DNA of 47,511 bases, taken from contig CACYPU010000014.1 in assembly GCA_902776365.1 (NCBI GenBank), positions 1-47,511 on the forward strand, given 5' to 3'. The notes beneath the pieces were generated by a model. The model saw only the letters and a list, made by a program, of their open reading frames with translations, was not told the origin of the DNA and did not search any database. Below are positions 39,912 through 47,405 of this stretch, piece by piece (the first letter of the stretch is position 1; each line of letters opens with the position of its first letter). The stretch comes from an uncultured Bacteroidota bacterium (GTDB lineage Bacteria > Bacteroidota > Bacteroidia > Bacteroidales > P3). Made by a program: the position numbers and the translations under genes.

Positions 39912-42741
39912 ACGTGTTTTTGACCGCTGGCAGCGGGAGGCGATAGAAATCCGCGGTGGGCGGCACTTGGTGCTGGCGCCGCCGGGATGCGGCAAGACCG
40001 ACATACTGACGGAACGTGTGGTGCATGCCCGTGAGGAGGGCGTGGAGTATAAGGACATGCTGTGCCTCACCTTCACCAACCGCGCCGCCAAGGGCATGGC
40101 CCAGCGCATCGCCGACCGCACGGGCAACCCCGTGCCCGGCGACCTCTTCGTGGGCAACATCCACCGGTTCTGCTCACAGATGCTCTTCAACGAGGGCATC
40201 GTGAACCACAACAGCGCCATCATCGACGAGAGCGATGTGGAAAATATCATCCAGGAGGAGCTCTGCAAGAAGATGAACATCCAGAGCCGCACGACGGAGC
40301 TGATGCGCTTTCAACACGGCCTGCAGCAGATGGTACTGGGCATGCGCGGCGATCTGGTGCTGCACAACGAACTGTTCCACGCCGGCAGCGTCAGCAAACT
40401 CTGCGACGTCCTGGGGCGCCCTTTCGACGAGGACAACATCGCCTCCATCTATTCCGATATCGACAACCTGACCGAGCGCTACAGCATCCTCGAGGAACTG
40501 CCTGCTGCCAATATGATGCGCCTGGCCAAAGCCTACGAGCGCTACAAGGAGAGCAACGACCTGCTGGACTACGACGACCTGCTGATATTAGCGTACCAGT
40601 TTTTAATAAAAGGAGTACAGGGAGTGCAAAGGAGTACAGAGGAGTGCAAGACAATAGCATCGGCTGAAGTAACGTCCTGCACTCCCTCGCACTCCACAGC
40701 ACTCCTTGCACTCCCTAGAAAATATTCCTGGATTGAAATTGACGAGGTGCAGGACCTCAACGCGTTGCAGTTCGCGCTAGTGGACCTCTTCGCGGCACCC
40801 GACGCCACCATCGTCTACCTCGGCGACGAGCAACAGGCCATCTTCTCGTTCATCGGCGCCAAACAGGAGACCCTCGAGGCTCTAAAACGCCGTTGCCATG
40901 GGAATATCCACTACCTCCATACCAACTACCGTTCGCCGAAGTACCTGCTGGACTTGCAGAACGACTTTGCCAAGAGAAACCTCGGAAGTGGTCAGATGGT
41001 GGAGACAGAGGAAAATCTGTCTTGCACCCCACAGCACTCCCCAGCACTCCATGCACTCCCCAAGAAGGAGGATTTATGCTTGCTCGACGTGGGCGACGCG
41101 CAGCTGGAGAGCTATTATGCAGCACGCTTCGCCAAACGCTACGGCGAGATGGACCCCGAGGGGCGTGTGGCCATCCTGGTGAGCACCAACCGCGAGGCCG
41201 ACGAGATTGGCGAGGTGATGAGCGGCATGGGCATCAGCCACTTCAAAATCAGCGGCACCGACCTCTTCTCGCTGCCGGCCATGCGGCTGCTGGCGGCCCA
41301 CCTGAGCGTGCTGACCGACGAGATGGTCTTCATCGCCTGGGCCCGTCTGCTGTGGGGGCTCAACATTCTGCCCACCTACACAGCAGCGCGCAACTTCATG
41401 CGCGACATGCGGCGCGTGGCGCTGCTGCCCACGGACTTCCTGCGCTACCCCGACAGCTCGTACCTTCAGGAGTTTGTCCACGTCTACGACAGCGAGGAAC
41501 TCATCATCTTCGACACCGAGACCACGGGCCTCGACGTCTACCACGACGACATCATCCAGATTGCCGCCGTGCGTGTGCGACAGGGCAAGGTGGTGGGAAG
41601 ACCTTTCAACATCATCCTCGAGACCGACAAGGAGCTGCCCGAGACCGTCGGCGGCCATCCCAATCCTATGCTCGAGGTCTACCGCACCAGCAAACGCTAT
41701 CCCCGCGCCGAAGGGCTGCAGAAGTTCCTGGACTACTGCAAGGGGAAGGTGCTGGTGGGACATAACGTAGAGTATGACTACCAGATACTGAGGAACAACC
41801 TAATGAGAGAGGGAGTGCAGGGAGTGCAAAGGAGTACAAAGGAGTGCAAGACAATAGCATCGGCTGAGGTAACGTCTTGCACTCCCTTGCACTCCTTGCA
41901 CTCCTCTGTACTCCCCAATAAATATTTCGATACCCTCAAGTACATCCGCCTCGTGCGTCCGCGACTGCGGCAGTACAAACTGGGGCACCTGCTGGAGGTG
42001 CTGCACCTCGAGGGACAGAACAGCCACCAGGCCGATGACGACATCCTCGCCACCCTCTCGCTGCTCAACTTCTGCCACGCCAACGCACGCCAGATGATTG
42101 CCGACCAACGCCTCTTCATCAGCGACCACCAGAAACTGGTAGACAAGTTCCATGAACGCTATGCGGAACTGTATTTGCATGGAGTGCAAGGAGTGCGGGG
42201 GAGTGCGGGGGAGTGCAAGACAAATGAACCGGAGGGGATTGTTTCCGAACTCCAATACGTCTATTATAAACTCCTCAGTGCCAAATTCATCGAACCCATC
42301 GACAAATGGCGCCACCTTATCCACTACCTCGAGCATGACCTTATCCGCGCCGACCTCTATCCCACCTTGCGACAACAACTCGAGCGCTACATCACCGACC
42401 TCAACACCAGCAAGGAGGCCGACCTCTGCGGCGGCTCGTTGGAGGAGCGTTACATCATCTCCACCGTACACAAAGCCAAGGGATTGGAGTTCGACACCGT
42501 CATCGTCTACCGCGCCATCGACGGCAATTACCCCGGCAGCCACAGCTGGACAGAGAAGCAGATACAGGAAGACGCTCGCCGTCTCTTCGTGGCGCTCTCG
42601 CGCTCGAAGAGGCGCCTCTGCGTGCTCTACGACGACTACTATGGCCGCTCCACCCACGCCCTCAGTCCTTTCCTCGAGAAAGTCAAGAACCACTTCACCC
42701 TCTTCAGGCGCGGCAGCGACGGCAAAATAAGGGAGGTCTAG
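39904..42741 (+). CDS. UvrD/Rep-type helicase with internal DEDDh 3'-5' exonuclease domain
   Basis: A 945-aa superfamily 1 helicase. Motifs are QREAIEIRGG (Q motif), APPGCGKT (25-32), LCLTFTNRAAKGMAQRI, WIEIDEVQDLN (D280-E281), VYLGDEQQAIFSFIGA, LHTNYRSP, STVHKAKGLEFDTVIVY and EDARRLFVALSRSKRRL. Between the two helicase halves lies an epsilon-type exonuclease: FDTETTGLD (D537, E539), LVGHNVEYDYQIL and HQADDDILATL. Nuclease and helicase in one chain suggest a role in DNA repair or end processing. The gene carries four in-frame copies or half copies of a palindromic repeat, two of them at critical places: before the DEVQD motif and inside the exonuclease domain. It overlaps the Nudix gene by 8 nt. 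Confidence 0.92.
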   Translation: MTERVFDRWQREAIEIRGGRHLVLAPPGCGKTDILTERVVHAREEGVEYKDMLCLTFTNRAAKGMAQRIADRTGNPVPGDLFVGNIHRFCSQMLFNEGIVNHNSAIIDESDVENIIQEELCKKMNIQSRTTELMRFQHGLQQMVLGMRGDLVLHNELFHAGSVSKLCDVLGRPFDEDNIASIYSDIDNLTERYSILEELPAANMMRLAKAYERYKESNDLLDYDDLLILAYQFLIKGVQGVQRSTEECKTIASAEVTSCTPSHSTALLALPRKYSWIEIDEVQDLNALQFALVDLFAAPDATIVYLGDEQQAIFSFIGAKQETLEALKRRCHGNIHYLHTNYRSPKYLLDLQNDFAKRNLGSGQMVETEENLSCTPQHSPALHALPKKEDLCLLDVGDAQLESYYAARFAKRYGEMDPEGRVAILVSTNREADEIGEVMSGMGISHFKISGTDLFSLPAMRLLAAHLSVLTDEMVFIAWARLLWGLNILPTYTAARNFMRDMRRVALLPTDFLRYPDSSYLQEFVHVYDSEELIIFDTETTGLDVYHDDIIQIAAVRVRQGKVVGRPFNIILETDKELPETVGGHPNPMLEVYRTSKRYPRAEGLQKFLDYCKGKVLVGHNVEYDYQILRNNLMREGVQGVQRSTKECKTIASAEVTSCTPLHSLHSSVLPNKYFDTLKYIRLVRPRLRQYKLGHLLEVLHLEGQNSHQADDDILATLSLLNFCHANARQMIADQRLFISDHQKLVDKFHERYAELYLHGVQGVRGSAGECKTNEPEGIVSELQYVYYKLLSAKFIEPIDKWRHLIHYLEHDLIRADLYPTLRQQLERYITDLNTSKEADLCGGSLEERYIISTVHKAKGLEFDTVIVYRAIDGNYPGSHSWTEKQIQEDARRLFVALSRSKRRLCVLYDDYYGRSTHALSPFLEKVKNHFTLFRRGSDGKIREV
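40612..40716 (+). repeat. Full palindromic element 1 in the helicase gene
   Basis: 105 nt: a 41-nt left arm of GGAGTRCA-type units (40612-40652), a 21-nt centre (40653-40673) and a 43-nt right arm of the complementary TGCACTCC units (40674-40716). It is read as 35 codons (GVQGVQRSTEECKTIASAEV...) just before WIEIDEVQD. Confidence 0.92.
41019..41061 (+). repeat. Right-arm half element in the helicase gene
   Basis: A 43-nt TGCACTCC-type arm, the same length and codon phase as the right arm of element 1, translated SCTPQHSPALHALP. No clear left arm or centre precedes it. Confidence 0.85.
41812..41916 (+). repeat. Full palindromic element 2 in the helicase gene
   Basis: 105 nt with the same arm and centre lengths as element 1. 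The first 79 positions differ at five sites only; the right arm has diverged more. It is read as GVQGVQRSTKECKTIASAEV..., inside the exonuclease domain after YDYQILRNNL. Confidence 0.92.
42181..42221 (+). repeat. Left-arm half element in the helicase gene
   Basis: A 41-nt GGAGTGC-type arm with the same length and codon phase as the left arms of the full elements, translated GVQGVRGSAGECKT. No right arm follows. Confidence 0.85.
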
Positions 42742-43550
42742 CGTCGCCAGACGAGGAAATTGGCGTTGGGGCTGTCTATGGCGGCACCCACGGAATGTAC
42801 CAGGCCGCCGTCAGCGCGGTATATCAGCAGAGATTCGGAACCCACCAGGGCAATAGCATCCTTGACACCCAAATCAGCCAGGGCAGTGGCGAAATCGTGA
42901 TACGACTCGCGGTCGCCCGACGCCGCTACGAAAATCTGATGTCCCAGCCTGCACAAAGCTCGGCGGTGGTTCTTTCCTTTGGGTTTGAGTGGCAGGACCT
43001 CGCCATCGGCCACCAGCGCATACTGGCGGAAGAAATCGCCTCCCTCTTTCTGCACTCGCTCCAGGGCTTCCTCGCCTCCGCGACCAAACGTCGGAACGCC
43101 GTTGGCGATGGCGCAGTAGCCCTCTTTGCGCTCGCCACGGGCCAGCACACGTCCGTTGACAACAAAGTCTCCCACGATGCCGCCGTTGTCGGCCCTCACG
43201 TCGGCTGCCATCACGGCCAGCACCAGTGCGGTATCCCCGGCATCGGGCAACCCTATCTGGAGGCTGGCGTTGGCATCGAGGGGACAATAGAGCGTGAGGG
43301 GCACATCGTTGATGATGGTATCAACCACCGTGAGGCTTTCGGATGTTTCAACGGAGGCCATCGGAGATGTCTCCTCTGTGGACGGCTGTGTTTCTGCCAC
43401 ACTCTCTTCATGCGAAGCCTTTCCCAGCGCCAGCACCAATACAATCACGGCCACTAGAATCACCAGCACAGCCACCCACCAGTTTCCATGACTTGGCTGC
43501 GGCGAGGGTGCCCCGATGACACGTATCTCATTATCATCCAATTCTTTCAT
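42738..43550 (-). CDS. Membrane-anchored NAGPA-like (phosphodiester glycosidase) domain protein
   Basis: A 270-aa protein: a short cytoplasmic N-terminus (MKELDDNEIRVIG), one transmembrane helix (WWVAVLVILVAVIVLVLAL), a Ser/Thr/Glu-rich linker and an outer domain. The domain has VMAADVRADNGGIVGDFVVNGRVLARGERKEGYCAIANGVPTFG, RRALCRLGHQIFVAASGDRESYHDFATALADLGVKDAIALVGSESLLIYRADG. These follow the N-acetylglucosamine-1-phosphodiester glycosidase / phosphodiester glycosidase pattern (ANGG-like, then a late GG/GS-S turn), but the match is loose. It overlaps the LytTR gene by 4 nt and ends on a CTAG shared with the helicase stop. Confidence 0.68.
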   Translation of the reverse strand: MKELDDNEIRVIGAPSPQPSHGNWWVAVLVILVAVIVLVLALGKASHEESVAETQPSTEETSPMASVETSESLTVVDTIINDVPLTLYCPLDANASLQIGLPDAGDTALVLAVMAADVRADNGGIVGDFVVNGRVLARGERKEGYCAIANGVPTFGRGGEEALERVQKEGGDFFRQYALVADGEVLPLKPKGKNHRRALCRLGHQIFVAASGDRESYHDFATALADLGVKDAIALVGSESLLIYRADGGLVHSVGAAIDSPNANFLVWRR

Positions 43551-43915
43551 TTCATACTCCTTTCAATCATTTCTTTCAGCAAACGCAGTGCTTCACGTGA
43601 AGCCTGAAGCTCATGCTTCTGCCCTGTGGGGTTGGCCAGTTCGAGCACCCCGCGTGCCGGATGGATGTATCGAACGCTGTCGATTCTCACGATAAGGCTC
43701 TTGCCGATGCGGACGAACCCCGGAGCCGACTGGGGCATCTGGCTGGCGATGAGCCGCTCCAGCTGTCCCAGTTGCAACGTCACCACGCGCCGTTCCCCGT
43801 CGCTGAGCACCAAGGTGGTATAATTGCCGTCGGCCTCGGCGTAGACCAACTCGCCCGCCGCCACACGCAGCAACTCGGCACTGGTGCTGATGACAATATG
43901 TTCGTCCTTGTCCAT
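43547..43915 (-). CDS. LytTR-type DNA-binding regulator without receiver domain
   Basis: A 122-aa protein consisting of a LytTR domain only: LVYAEADGNYTTLVLSDGERRVVTLQLGQLERLI, then FVRIGKSLIVRIDSVRYIHPARGVLELANPTGQKHELQASREALRLLKEMI. LytTR domains bind DNA through beta strands. With no response-regulator receiver, it probably responds to a partner protein; the membrane protein encoded immediately downstream, overlapping by 4 nt, is the obvious candidate, by analogy with LytTR plus membrane-protein pairs. It begins 28 nt after the TPR-like gene. Confidence 0.87.
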   Translation of the reverse strand: MDKDEHIVISTSAELLRVAAGELVYAEADGNYTTLVLSDGERRVVTLQLGQLERLIASQMPQSAPGFVRIGKSLIVRIDSVRYIHPARGVLELANPTGQKHELQASREALRLLKEMIERSMK

Positions 43916-43943
43916 TTATCGTATTAACGCATTCGCCTATTAT

Positions 43944-46286
43944 TTATTGTTTGATATAGTCCTTCCACTCGTCGCAGCGGCGGGCCACCTCCTGTCCCGT
44001 GGGGGTGTCGGCGTAGTGGTGCATGAGGTGTGAGAACTGGCAGGTGCGGCGGAAAGCCTGTGCGATACGGTCGCGGTCCTGATAGGTGGCGAAAGCCTGC
44101 TTGCGCCACTCGGCGGCGCGCTGCTCGGCACGCACGGCATAGGGAGCCACTGCCGAAGAGGCCATATCGCCGACCAGGTAATACGGGTCCTCGAAAGGTG
44201 TCTGGTAGTTGTACCAGCCTTCCCACTGGGTGGGATAGTTTTTGGAGTCGTCCTCGAAGCCACTGTAGGAGGTGTAGCCGTAGGCCACCAAAGGCCAGCA
44301 GCGTTCGCTGAAGGCATTGCGCAGGGCGATGGAGAGCGTGAGCAGGGCGTCGGCGCGGTCGTCAGGGTTGGCGGCCTCCTGGGCCTTCCGCTCCAGCTTG
44401 GCCATGCGGCGGGCGTAGTTCAACTTGTAGTTGGCGGCGCCGATAACGTAGACCTCATGCGTGAACGGCATCGTGAAACGCTTCAGTAGTTCTTTCTCGT
44501 AGCTGAAGGGGTCATAGTTCATCCAGTCGCGTGTGTTGAGGCACTGCTGATAGGCGGGGTCGACCTTCGCCAGCCATTCGGCGGCCTCGGCAAAGCGCAG
44601 CTCGCGTAGGAGGTGGGTGCCGATGATGTCGCACCAGTAGTTGGTGCCGGTATAGCCGCGTTCGTTGAGCCAGCCCGCCATACCGCCGAGGGGGGCCTCC
44701 ATGCTCTTCCAGTAGTCCTCCAGCACGTCGGCATCCATGCGGTCTATGTGGACGAAAAGGCGGTTGCTGAAGTCGTGGGAGTTGAACAAGTCTTCACCCA
44801 CAGTGTAGTATTCCATGAGGGAAGTGTCGGTATCGACGATGGAGTGACCATATCCGTTGTAGCTGGTGGACTCATCGTCCCGGGTCCAGGAGTAGTACAC
44901 CGTTTTACCTTGGCTTCCCGAACGATAGAGCTCGATGGCCGGGTTGTTGGAAATCTGGAAGATGCGGTTTTCGGCCATATTGGCCAGCTGGATAGCGCGT
45001 GTGGTGCGGCCTGCCTGGGCGAAGCGGTCGGCCAGGCCACCGCTGCTGAGGACGATGCGGCGCAGGGCGTCATAGGAATAAATGGTGCGGTAGATGTCAT
45101 AGTTATGGCCGAAGCCACAGAAATGGGCGAAGCGGTAGCGCGTCGTGCTGTCGAGGGCGTCCCACTCCTGCTGCATGCGGCTGTCCATCCACTGCAGGTC
45201 GGCGAAGAGGCGCTGCTCATAGCCGTCGTCGATGGCGTCGAGCCGCGCATGGAGGTAGATGCGGAGGATGCGGATGGAGGCGTCGAGGAAGTCGTCCTCG
45301 GCCGTCAGGCCGTCGAGCTGACTCAGGGCCTCGCTCCGGCGGCCCTCATGGTCGAGGAGGCAGGCGGCGGTGTAGCGCCACATGGCTTGGTTCTTCACGC
45401 GCGGGTCACTGCCGGCACTGGTGGCCAGCTTCAGCAGCCGCTGCAGCTGCTTCTTGTCGAGGTCGTAGCAGGTGAAACGATTGTCGACCGAATAGTTCTC
45501 CACCACGAAGAGCACCCGCTGCAGCGCGATGGGGAAGAAAGGTGAATTGGGACGGCTGCGCATCACCTGCTCGAAGACCGCCGCCTTGTCGTCCTGCAGC
45601 AGCTGCAGCGAGGCGGCGTCGCCCAGACGGGCATAGACCTCCACAGCCTCTTTCTTGCGTCCCATGCGGTTGAGGCAGGCGGCATAGTAGCCCTCGGCCT
45701 GGTCGCGCAGGTGGCTGCCGCGCATCACCTCCGCAGCCTCCTTCCACAGCGCCACGCACTCCTCACTGCGGCCGCTGCGATAGAGGCATTTCATGGCCAG
45801 CAGCACATAGCGGTCGGCATAGCGGCCGCGGTGGCTGGCAGCCAGACAGGCGATGCGGTCGATGTCGAGACCGCCATCGTCAAGGCCGGCACCGTAGTAC
45901 CACGGTGAGCGCATCGCCGCGCTCCACTGCTCGTAGTATTTGCTCCATACAAGCAGGCGTATGGCGTCAACGTCGCGGGTGAGCAGCAGCTTGCGGCAGA
46001 AAGCGTTGCCGCGGTCGTCGCCGCGCAGCACCCGCTGCCAGTCGAGCAGCGAGAAGTCGTAGACGGCCTGGCGCACCGCCTCCTGCGTCACGCCAGGCAC
46101 CGCCGCCATCCAGGCGCGGCAGTTGGCCTCCACGCGCCCGTCGGCGGGCTCGCGCAGCTCGGCGTAATAGGGCATCAGGCGGTAGAGGTCGCAGTCGTCG
46201 GGCAGCACGAAGGGACCGGGGCCGCAAGCAGCGGCACGCAGGGCCACCAGCAGGAAACTAGCGATTATATATCTCTTCGATTTCAT
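43944..46286 (-). CDS. Large exported protein with TPR-like helical repeats
   Basis: A 780-aa protein with an N-terminal signal (MKSKRYIIASFLLVALRAAAC, possibly a weak lipobox) and CGPGPFVLPDDCDLYRLMPYY just after it. The body is helical with TPR-like pairs: LAMKCLYRSGRSEECVALWKEAAEV, QAEGYYAACLNRMGRKKEAVEVYARLG and FAEAAEWLAKVDPAYQQCL, and a Tyr/Trp-rich C-terminal part. No enzyme motif was recognised. It may be a scaffold or polysaccharide-linked envelope protein. Its ATG overlaps the upstream DUF3142-like gene by 29 nt, so translation is probably coupled. Confidence 0.78.
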   Translation of the reverse strand: MKSKRYIIASFLLVALRAAACGPGPFVLPDDCDLYRLMPYYAELREPADGRVEANCRAWMAAVPGVTQEAVRQAVYDFSLLDWQRVLRGDDRGNAFCRKLLLTRDVDAIRLLVWSKYYEQWSAAMRSPWYYGAGLDDGGLDIDRIACLAASHRGRYADRYVLLAMKCLYRSGRSEECVALWKEAAEVMRGSHLRDQAEGYYAACLNRMGRKKEAVEVYARLGDAASLQLLQDDKAAVFEQVMRSRPNSPFFPIALQRVLFVVENYSVDNRFTCYDLDKKQLQRLLKLATSAGSDPRVKNQAMWRYTAACLLDHEGRRSEALSQLDGLTAEDDFLDASIRILRIYLHARLDAIDDGYEQRLFADLQWMDSRMQQEWDALDSTTRYRFAHFCGFGHNYDIYRTIYSYDALRRIVLSSGGLADRFAQAGRTTRAIQLANMAENRIFQISNNPAIELYRSGSQGKTVYYSWTRDDESTSYNGYGHSIVDTDTSLMEYYTVGEDLFNSHDFSNRLFVHIDRMDADVLEDYWKSMEAPLGGMAGWLNERGYTGTNYWCDIIGTHLLRELRFAEAAEWLAKVDPAYQQCLNTRDWMNYDPFSYEKELLKRFTMPFTHEVYVIGAANYKLNYARRMAKLERKAQEAANPDDRADALLTLSIALRNAFSERCWPLVAYGYTSYSGFEDDSKNYPTQWEGWYNYQTPFEDPYYLVGDMASSAVAPYAVRAEQRAAEWRKQAFATYQDRDRIAQAFRRTCQFSHLMHHYADTPTGQEVARRCDEWKDYIKQ

Positions 46287-47190
46287 CGTAACTGTATTTT
46301 GAAAGGTTCAACGAATCAAGGTGATAGAGCACAACGACATGCTGGCCCGAGGCCTGGGGCATCTTCTCCCACACACGGCGCATCTCGCCCAGCTCGCCCC
46401 ACTCCTCGCGGAGGTGGGCGGCGCTGTCGGAAGCCAGGTTGGCGGAGGTCACCAGGTGCGAGAAACGGCCCTCGCCATCGAAAGCCACACCCCAGCCGAA
46501 GACCGGCCACGCCACGCCCATCGTCGCCATGCGGGCGGCGGTGAGACGGCTCAGATAGGGTTCCACGTCCTTGTAGTCGAGGATGGAGTTGCGCGTCTCC
46601 CTCGAACGCAGGTTGCCGGTGTTGTAGAGCATCAGCACCTTGTCGTCGACCTCCAGCTCGTCGAGCTTGTCGCACACCTGGTGCAGGCGCACCGTGGAGC
46701 TGAGACGGACACCCTTCTCGTTCAGATATTTGCGCAACGACTCGCACAAGGCGTAGTAGGTCTCCTCCGTGCGCTCGCTCCAGTCGCAGTCCACCTGCAT
46801 TTCCTTCAGCTCGAATCCGTTGCACTCGGCCATCCTGATGACGCGGTCGGCAATCTTCTCGGCATACTTCTCGGTGCTCCAGTAGTAGACGCGGCCCATG
46901 GCCTCGTTGGTGATATAGACCACGGGGACAATCTCCATGCTGTCGGGCAGCAGCTGGCGGAAGCGTGTGGTGGCGATGGGTGCGATGTCCTCTTCCTCAT
47001 AGATGTCGACATCGAACACCCGTAGGTAGAGGCGCGTCACACGGTGGTCGCGCAGCCACTGCAGCTCGTACTGCGTGGGGTTGTAGGTGGTCTTCCAGTG
47101 GTATACGGCGCGGACGGTGCCGCCCTCCTCGCCGCCGGAACAGGCGGCCAGCAGCGCCGCCAAGAGGATGGTCAAAAGGGATTGTTTCAT
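46258..47190 (-). CDS. Lipoprotein resembling DUF3142 / glycosidase-like TIM barrel
   Basis: A 310-aa lipoprotein (LLAALLAACSGGEEGG). The mature part has AVYHWKTTYNPTQYELQWLRDHRVTRLYLRVFDVD, IVPVVYITNEAM, ELKEMQVDCDWSERTEETYYALCESLRKYL and LSSTVRLHQVC. The order of strand-helix units and the DCDWSERT motif (candidate catalytic acids) suggest a DUF3142-type TIM barrel related to glycosidases, from memory only. It is the first gene of a four-gene leftward operon with a TATCTTTG box 27 nt upstream. Confidence 0.72.
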   Translation of the reverse strand: MKQSLLTILLAALLAACSGGEEGGTVRAVYHWKTTYNPTQYELQWLRDHRVTRLYLRVFDVDIYEEEDIAPIATTRFRQLLPDSMEIVPVVYITNEAMGRVYYWSTEKYAEKIADRVIRMAECNGFELKEMQVDCDWSERTEETYYALCESLRKYLNEKGVRLSSTVRLHQVCDKLDELEVDDKVLMLYNTGNLRSRETRNSILDYKDVEPYLSRLTAARMATMGVAWPVFGWGVAFDGEGRFSHLVTSANLASDSAAHLREEWGELGEMRRVWEKMPQASGQHVVVLYHLDSLNLSKYSYDEIEEIYNR

Positions 47191-47216
47191 ATACTATGGA
47201 CGTTGTTTTTCGGGTG

Positions 47217-47224
47217 CAAAGATA
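47217..47224 (-). promoter_or_regulatory. -7 box for the DUF3142-like operon
   Basis: Reverse strand TATCTTTG, 26 nt before the ATG. Confidence 0.65.
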
Positions 47225-47348
47225 CGAAAAAAAACAGATATGGAAGTGCCATTGCAAGGACAATGTATGAAATGCCCTCCCGGCTGTATGAAACCACCAT
47301 GAAGGGCATTTAATTAAAGCTCAAGCAAAACTAAAAAAAACTTGTTTA

Positions 47349-47402
47349 GTCCTGCACTCCCTTGCACTCCTCTGCACTCCCTTGCACTCCTCGGTACTCC
47401 CC
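47349..47402 (-). repeat. Intergenic half copy of the GGAGTGCA element
   Basis: A 54-nt run of TGCACTCC units on the plus strand (a left arm on the minus strand), ending 3 nt from the stop of the partial T9SS cargo gene. It is the same sequence family as the copies in the helicase gene but longer by about one unit. Confidence 0.85.
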
Positions 47403-47405
47403 AGT

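Noticed and set aside
40612-42221. CRISPR array
   Set aside because: The repeats are about 10 bp, inverted rather than regularly spaced, without spacers, and lie inside an ORF; no cas genes are present.
43547-43915. Full LytR-type response regulator
   Set aside because: No receiver domain is encoded in front of the LytTR domain; the upstream gene is a TPR-like exported protein.
47270-47311. Inverted repeat AAATGCCCT / AGGGCATTT as a terminator
   Set aside because: The loop is 24 nt and no T-run follows; too weak to call.
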